In this document: positions 57,441 through 64,000 of the stretch, piece by piece
Layout: every line of letters starts with the position of its first letter
How positions within the stretch are numbered: position 1 is the stretch's first letter
Origin: Periplaneta americana
Lineage: Eukaryota > Arthropoda > Insecta > Blattodea > Blattidae
Assembly (NCBI RefSeq): GCF_040183065.1
Contig: NC_091126.1
Span: 142,663,704-142,727,703 of the forward strand
Length of the DNA: 64,000 nt
Direction: 5' to 3'
The notes under the pieces: generated by a model
Told to the model about the DNA's origin: nothing
What the model saw: the letters and a program-made list of their open reading frames with translations, nothing else
Database searches by the model: none
Position numbers and translations under genes: made by a program

Positions 57441-57501
57441 TAATTCGTGATAAGAAAAATTATTACATTACAATTTCAGTCAAAAACGCATCAGATTGGT
57501 A

Positions 57502-58614
57502 CAGGAACATCATTTTATTTTTACTTCAATTTTTATTGTACCTGAGTTTTGGAATGTACTTCACTCCCACCCCTTCTACTAGTAAACTTCCAACCGTTCA
57601 CGACACAGAGCCGAGGGCGCGTAAGCAGTACTGAGTTACTGAGTATAGTACGTTTCAGAAATATGTTCGCGTTTTCCAGTGACGAAAGAGCTTTCAATAT
57701 TGAATCATATTTTCGTACGGGTACTGTCGTCCGTTTCCCTATGTCGCATCCCGGTTTCCCCCACCTGCTTCTGTTCGCTCCTTTGTAAAGTCTAGTAGCT
57801 GGGCTATCTTAGCTCTTTTCTGAAAACATTAATTTCTGTTAGGAATTGGACGTCTACGTAATATTATTCAAGTGTTTAAAATAACTTAAATGAAAGGGCC
57901 TTCTTACGTAATTAACTGTCACGTGATTTCGCCCCCCCTTTCTACAACCCTGCGACAAAACCACTTGAACGGACAGTAGATAGCATTTCTGAGTGATTTT
58001 ATCTTTTCGGTTCGGGCAGAAGTGAAGATTGAATTTACAGTACGTAAGGTACTCTTTTATAGAGTAGGTAAAGAATTATTTCAACATGAGTTACTCGTAC
58101 GAAGGACGAAACTGGTAATTGGAATTAGGTACAATAGTCTATAGTTCGATAATATGGACAAAAGAACTGAAGCGTGTATCGAAATGAACAGCCACCATTT
58201 TCTAAAATGTGTTTAAATATCCATATTATAATTATTTTTCAATTTAACTTCATTCTCTATATAGTATTCTAATGTGCTGTAACAGTACAATATACACTGC
58301 ATAATTAATACTTCCGAATGGATAGCTCAATTCGTGTGTAAAACACTAAGTGTTAATACGGTACTGTATTTTGATTAAACAAAAACCTAATGAAAATTAT
58401 CAAACTCAAAATTGCGATATGTCCTAGTTTACATAAATGGATGAACTACTTTTCTTCCCTCCTATACCTAGTAAAGTGATTTGTATTTTACGCCAGTATC
58501 ATCGAACTCCGTCGTGGAAAGAGTAGCAAACGGTGTTTCCTGTTTCAATCGTTAATAGTAAGGTATAGCCAGGTTAATACTAAAAATGTTAGTAAAAATA
58601 AAATGATGTCCCTG
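57502..58614 (+). mobile_element. mariner-type TIR element in foldback arm
   Basis: The ends CAGGAACATCATTTTATTTT and, reverse-complemented, CAGGGACATCATTTTATTTT are flanked by TA (57500-57501 and 58615-58616). At 57661 a short frame MFAFSSDERAFNIESYFRTG resembles the N-terminal helix-turn-helix (DUF4817-like) of insect mariner-type transposases. No DDE part was seen, so it is a deletion derivative. Confidence 0.85.
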
Positions 58615-58653
58615 TACAAAAACAAGTACTGTTACAATGGTCACAATATAATT

Positions 58654-59622
58654 GAATGGTGAATTTGCAAAACGAGCTAAGTCCGCATTTTGGGGGTTTT
58701 GAATTGAGAGCATGATTATTTACTGTGTGAAAGGGGAACCGTTTAGTAGAAGAATGACTTTAATCCACGACTTTTGTATAATTTTTATTAGCAGCAGAAT
58801 ATTTGGTTAAGGGGTAAAAAACCTTTAGTCGTGGACTTAAGTTATTTTTCCTGTCAAGTACTGAAGAAACTTACATAATATGTAATTTTAATCGTATACT
58901 CACCTGACAAATTATCTTTTATCTGTTGTCATTGTAATTCTTTCCGAACTTATCTCACGTTTACCATTCCTTCCAGTGCATCTTTCAGTAGGCAGTTCTA
59001 TTCAGCCAGTGACACAACCAATTCCCTTTCTACTTCTTGATCATTTTCAGCATCATTCTTCCTCAATACGTTCCAACACAGTGTTTTATCCCCGATCAAA
59101 GAAACCAAAATTCAAGATATTCGTAAAATGCTTAAGTACATTCGTGATGAAGAAGGCATGAATACATTTTACGAAAACATTATAGCATGAGAGACAACAA
59201 AGAATTGAAAGATGAAACTAAGCTGTGGTCTCGTTATAACACTCATAAGAGCTGTCTGTGCTCTTGTGATTAACAAATTGTTCAAAATAATGTTGTTCAA
59301 CAATTGCAATAAGGTCATTTTATGATTTTGGTATAAATACATTTAGTTAAACATGTTTATGTGTCAGTAACCTAATAATTATAATGCAGGATTGAAGTTA
59401 ATTTGCAGAACAACTTAAGTCCTGAAGATAATTAGATTTTTACTACCTGAAGAAGAATACAAAAGTATGAATTTTTATAATAAAACTATTTCTCTTACAT
59501 ATCTCTTACATATAAAAAATTATATTGTAACAATATATGGCTCAGCGAAGCTAAAAACAGTTTTCTTTAATTTCCTCAAAACTACTTCTAGGGACTTAAG
59601 TCGTTTTGCATACTCACCATTC
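58654..59622. mobile_element. AATT-flanked TIR element in foldback arm
   Basis: The ends GAATGGTGAATTTGCAAAAC and, reverse-complemented, GAATGGTGAGTATGCAAAAC continue CGA-TAAGTCC. AATT flanks both sides (58650-58653 and 59623-59626). The word GACTTAAGT recurs near 58836, 59413 and 59592. No transposase was recognised. Confidence 0.88.
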
Positions 59623-60534
59623 AATTCCTGGTAATATCCACGAATATTTTCGATTTTACAAGAAATCATCATCAGGTGGAAGCAATATATTAGACAAGTT
59701 GAACACAAGTGAAACACAAAATATATAAAATGCATACATAATGAGTAAAGCAGTAAGAAAACACTATCATGTTGTCAGCATATTAAAAACAACTAAAAAA
59801 ATAAATGATGACATGTATTCAAGTGATGCATATTTTGGATTGTTAAGAATCACTAAAATGTGAACGTAAAATATGTGTATGCTAAAAGTTAAAATTTAAG
59901 AAGCCATATTTTATGGTAGTTGAAACTGAAGTTCAATGGAATATTGTCACTCGAGTCGATGAGGTGATTAAGACATCTGAAATTAACGAATAAGTAATTT
60001 AAGAATCATAATTGGAAAAAAGAATTAATTGAGAAGCAACAATAGTGTTTTTCTAGTAATACGATAAATGTCATCATTGATTTTTTAAGTTGTTTTTAAT
60101 ACTCTGACACATGATAGTGTTTTATTACTGTTTTACTCATTATGTATGCATTTGATATATTTTGTGTTTCACTTGTGTTCAACTTTTATAATATATTGCT
60201 TCCACCTGATGATGATTTCTTGTAAAATCGAAAATATTCGTGGATATTACCAAGAATTATAATGTGACCATTGTAACAAAACTTGTTTTTGTACCAATCT
60301 GATAAGTTGTTGACTGAAATTGTAATATAATAATTTTTCTTATCATATATTATTCAACTTATCTGAACCTTAACCTCAACATAATATTTAAATTTACCTT
60401 ATAATTCAATTTTCACCTCTTGGCAAATGGAGAAATTGCGCCGTTTTTTTTACAAATAAAAGTGTTTTATCGTTCCAAGAGATTTTCCTATTTTTTTCCT
60501 CATAAATAACGTTTAATGATCTTAATTACTGAGC

Positions 60535-61137
60535 CACTGGCGTAGCTCAGACGATAGAACGATTGCGTGCTTATTTCTGAGTTTCTCTCTGGCGTGGGTT
60601 TGATTCTCGTTTGGGCTGATTAATTAGATGTTTTTTCCGAGGGTTTCTCCAAATGTAAATTAATTAATTAATATTAACAAATGTGTGTATTTTTTACCTT
60701 TTATTTCCGTCGACTATATTAATGTTTTTATTGAATATCACTGGCTTCTGTCCGATTGTCAATTTATATTAATTGTACTTTTTTTCTCTATTTCTCTTTC
60801 TTCTTTTTTTTTTGCTCTTGTATGTTACAGTATTTATTGGTTTGAATTAAGTTACTTACTGTATTCAGTAAACTGTTCTTGTAAATTTTATGTTATATTA
60901 TTGGCTAAGACCACACCGTACACAAGCCTGGCTTTTACGGCAGTGGCTAGAAACATTTTTGTATTATAATTTTATAACTAGCTAGCCAGTTAAATAAAAA
61001 TGAATTAAATACAATTACATAAAAAATTCATGTCGAATCATCGGCTTCATCTCGCCAAATACCATCTCTCTATCACCAATTCCATCGACGCTATATAATT
61101 TAATATTTGATACAGGTTCGTTAAGTAACGAAATTAA
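60535..61137 (+). mobile_element. tRNA-derived SINE interrupted by ~370 bp
   Basis: The head (60535-60655) has CTGGCGTAGCTCAGACGATA and GGGTTTGATTCTCGTTTGGG. The tail (about 61030-61137) has CTCGCCAAATACCATCTCTC and TCGACGCTATATAATTTA. About 25 bp of body is replaced by 370 bp of AT-rich sequence at 60660-61028. Same body family as 51208-51470. Confidence 0.8.
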
Positions 61138-61959
61138 AAATATTTACATTCCTAAATTACATTTTTCCTAAATTTTTTCCGAACGTCTTTTGTTACTAAA
61201 ATATCATTTTTCCTTAAACATTTTTCCTAAAAATTTACTTAAATGTTTTTCCTACGGGACGTTAAAGAAATAACACCAAGGCACCAGGGAACTCCAGTAA
61301 AGACGAGGGATTTGGTGGATGCTCACGTCTTCTTTCCCGCCTAATGTTGTCCAGATTTTCTCGTTCTGGAAAGTGACTTATTAGCCTACTACTACCAGTA
61401 CAGTTCTGAGCTAACTACGCAGTATTTGTGCAGGAGATATTTCAGGCCTTTCTTCTGCAGTTGACTGAAGTGGAGAGGATGGTATTTTTAAAACTTTTTT
61501 CTTATTTGGTGTAAATTTTTTTTTTTGTAGAGAGCTCATAGCTGTGGCAACTCAACCAAATAAAATATTTTGAAAAAAAAATTTGGGGGCCCAAATTTGA
61601 AAAAAAAATGCCCAATGCAGAATTGTACTAAAACCGATATATCTAAACCGTTTTTAAAGATAGATTCAAACAGTTTTTCCAATGTATTTGCAAAAGCATG
61701 CTCTACAAACTGTCTGTAACAGAATTTTGATATTAATCCCTATGTTTGTAAATAAACAATTAAAATTTAATAACAATTTTGTGATTTCCTTTCTTGCAAA
61801 CAAACCGGACATATTTTTAAAATCAAACAATTAACAAAATTCTGTTAGAGAGAAAACTTTCCTAATAGTCTAAAGAATGTGTGTTCTAAATTTCATGCAT
61901 GTACCTTTAATAGTTCAGAAATTATATCCATTTTGGTCTGTCAATGTAGCAAAAAAAAT
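61138..61959. other. unannotated stretch with A-rich runs
   Basis: No gene recognised; several A8-A9 runs near 61575 and 61950. Confidence 0.35.
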
Positions 61960-62300
61960 GAAGTTACTGGAAACCGATAAAAGCGGGCGTGTGATTTAGA
62001 AATCCATAGCGCAGGAAGTTTAAAAATGACGTCTCAACATCCGACAAGGGCACAAATACCCACAAAATGTTGTACAATGCATTTCACACGTATCAAAGGG
62101 TATTTTAAAGAAAAAAAAATTTTGAAAATTTAATTTACTGGAACAACAATAAAAGTCGGCGAGTGATTTAAAAATCCATCACGCAGGAAGTTTAAAAATG
62201 GCGACTCAACATCCGATAAAGGCAAAAATACCCACAAAATATTATGCTATGTATTCCACACATATCACAGAGAATTTTAAAGAATTTGTTTTTGAAAAAA
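61960..62300. repeat. imperfect tandem duplication, period ~171 bp
   Basis: GCAGGAAGTTTAAAAATG, CTCAACATCCGAYAA and AATACCCACAAAAT each occur twice. Confidence 0.92.
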
Positions 62301-62559
62301 TTACTCATTTTTTCACCAAAAAATACCGTCCTCTCCCCTGAAGTTGCTGTTTGACTTGTTCACTTTTTCTTCTTCTTCTTCCGCGTGAGGCGATTATTGG
62401 ATTCTTGATTATGGTAACATCCCGTATAGAAACAGCTCTTACGTTACATTGTTTTTCTTTGCATTTGGGACACCCTCAAAAAATGTTTCCTTTATAGGTT
62501 CAACTTTCATAGTATACAAACCCATTCAATAGTAATTTTGCTCCATTCTTCCTAGACTA

Positions 62560-62905
62560 TTACACTTTTACTAGGTCATACTACTTTTGACCAATAAAAC
62601 GGTACGAAAGGACGTCTTTCAACCAATCATGGCTGCTTATCGCACAATTTTATCACTTTCCTAACATTTGTTTAATTTTATCACTACCCTAGCATTTGTT
62701 TCTTTGTTTACTAACATTTCAAACTGCAAATTCTTTACTGTACTATAAAATATGCTTTGCGATCGTCATTTGTTTCCCGCATAGATAGTCGACTGAAAAT
62801 GGCGGCTCCGTTCGAAAGTTTTGGTGAAGGGAACATTAGTGAAACAGAATTTTTTTACGTCAATTAATATCTATTTTATTGATTAGAGCACTTTATTTCT
62901 TCTAA
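62560..62905 (-). repeat. dispersed repeat block Z2, inverted copy
   Basis: The reverse complement of 43.1-43.5 kb, including TATCTATGCGGGAAACAAAT and the CCGTTTTATTGGTCAAAAGT block. A further partial copy lies at 62920-63055 in the same orientation as 62690-62800. Confidence 0.9.
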
Positions 62906-63055
62906 TCTTTATGTAGGCCTGCTTTCTTCTGTTTTTATCACCTCTCTACTATTTGTTTCTTCGTTTGCCAACATTCCAAACTGCAAGTTCTTTACAGTAC
63001 TATAAAACATGCTTTACGATCGACATTTGTTTACAGCAGAGACTATCAGGTAGAC

Positions 63056-63510
63056 CACGAACCTCGAAACGATAGTGAAATGGTGCCCTATTTTGCTGAT
63101 TGTGAATGCGTCCATCTTGGTCATCTTAGTTAATCTGCGGAATGAGGAAGTTTTCGTGCATATCTTGGTACACGATACCGTCTATGGTGAATTTCGTACT
63201 ACGGCACTACATGAGTCAAACTTGATCTATTGTCTACTTGATTGGAATATTGAACTGTGAGATGCAGCTTTAGTTCCGTTACACACTAAAACGAGAATGC
63301 GTTCGTCGAGCTATAAAAAATGCTTTCCTGTAGCACGAGTAACGGTCGAAATAAGGCACAGCTGAAATTGGTCCTGCTCCCACAGGTAACTTAACCTATA
63401 ATTTTAGCCTATAAAATTTGTATTTTGTGAATGAAATTAAACAATTAATAAAAAGTCAGACGTTCAAATTTTTGTAACATCATCGCATATCAAACACAAA
63501 TACCTTGTAT
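63056..63510. other. unannotated stretch
   Basis: The frame at 63075-63260 gives no recognisable protein. Confidence 0.3.
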
Positions 63511-63511
63511 A

Positions 63512-63558
<47 letters not shown>
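63511..63558. repeat. (AT)n microsatellite
   Basis: About 22 AT dinucleotides. Confidence 0.98.
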
Positions 63559-63561
<3 letters not shown>

Positions 63562-64000
63562 TTCACTGTGTAGCAACATGTCTCGCTGTGAATACATACG
63601 CATTCCTATATAGCTGTCCCCATACAGTTCTTAGTTTCTCGGTGTAGTGTGTAATGTGACGATGAAGTACTAAATAAAGTGCGAAATTCTACTTCCACAT
63701 CTACATCTTCATCTTCTAATTCCATGTCCATTGTAGGCTATCTGAAAAAATTACATTCCTTCATTCAGATTAGGTAACTGCGTTTTCAACAATTCTTCAT
63801 TTAATTAATGTATTAATCAGGTTATAGTAATTATATTATAAGATTTTAAATTATATTATGATTTCAGCAGATAATGAAAATGTATTTATGTTATAATAAT
63901 AAAACAAATTGCTGTACATGTAATTAACATTGTTAAACCTGTATTTCGCTTTTCCCAATTGGCATTATTGAATAATAACATGGAATTTCTTTATTGCAGT
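63559..64000. other. unannotated AT-rich end of window
   Basis: No feature recognised. Confidence 0.35.

Larger units (their letters stand above)
57454..60348. mobile_element. foldback element with ~280-bp arms, left arm split twice
   Basis: The right arm is continuous (60063-60348). The left arm is in three pieces, 57454-57501, 58615-58653 and about 59623-59817, which together match the right arm in inverted order: GATAAGAAAAATTATTA, TTACAATGGTCACA, GGTAATATCCACGAATATTT and AATCATCATCAGGTGGAAGC. The loop is 59818-60062. Two different TIR elements caused the splits. Confidence 0.93.

Noticed and set aside
60685-60969. 94-residue hydrophobic frame as a membrane protein
   Set aside because: It lies within the AT-rich insert of an interrupted SINE. 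Phe/Leu/Tyr richness follows from T-rich sequence.

Overview
The window is eukaryotic and almost certainly from a large-genome insect. The evidence is tRNA-derived SINEs, non-LTR retrotransposon tails, many terminal-inverted-repeat (TIR) DNA transposons, AAT/AAAT microsatellites and phase-consistent spliced exons. The SINE and LINE families look like those of cockroaches, termites and other Polyneoptera; this species hint is inference. No prokaryotic features were seen. I found no capsid- or envelope-bearing element that I could support.

The only credible host gene lies at about 8.2-27.1 kb on the + strand, and its 5' end was not found. It has a tandem array of 13 copies of a ~416-bp unit, each with one short exon (93-102 nt, AG acceptor, GTAA donor, length always divisible by 3). 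Four longer duplicated blocks follow (13.8-23.9 kb). Two of them carry a clear diverged exon, one a decayed exon and one a tentative exon. Last comes a 3.1-kb terminal exon coding about 1,037 residues of Ser/Pro/Arg-rich, internally repeated protein. Exons and terminal exon all join in phase 1. The exons at 16.0 and 18.97 kb encode VIEVSDGSD and VIEISDDS, which look like SUMO-interacting motifs.

The rest is a dense, nested transposon landscape. At 0.3-3.2 kb are LINE remnants. At 3.2-6.4 kb is a hAT element with an 8-bp target-site duplication (TSD), hit by a pogo-like element at a TA. At 7.3-8.1 kb is a TTAA-flanked element. The duplicated gene blocks have caught five datable insertions. The region 28.9-31.7 kb holds hAT pieces and a small MITE. 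A 5'-truncated LINE with a 12-bp TSD lies at 34.5-35.6 kb. A TIR element holding a Penelope-like fragment lies at 35.7-37.3 kb, and a palindromic tRNA-like pair at 37.6-38.2 kb. Several TA-flanked elements with iterated terminal motifs lie at 38.5-46.8 kb, with a Crypton-like recombinase fragment at 42.6 kb. SINEs lie between 47.6 and 61.1 kb. A Transib deletion derivative with a perfect 39-bp TIR is at 51.5-53.3 kb, a Tc1 transposase tail at 55.6 kb, and a foldback element with two insertions in one arm at 57.4-60.4 kb.

The most notable finds are the hierarchical exon-duplication array, the RSS-like ends of the Transib copy, and a recurring design in which unrelated TIR families carry many internal copies of their own terminal motif.
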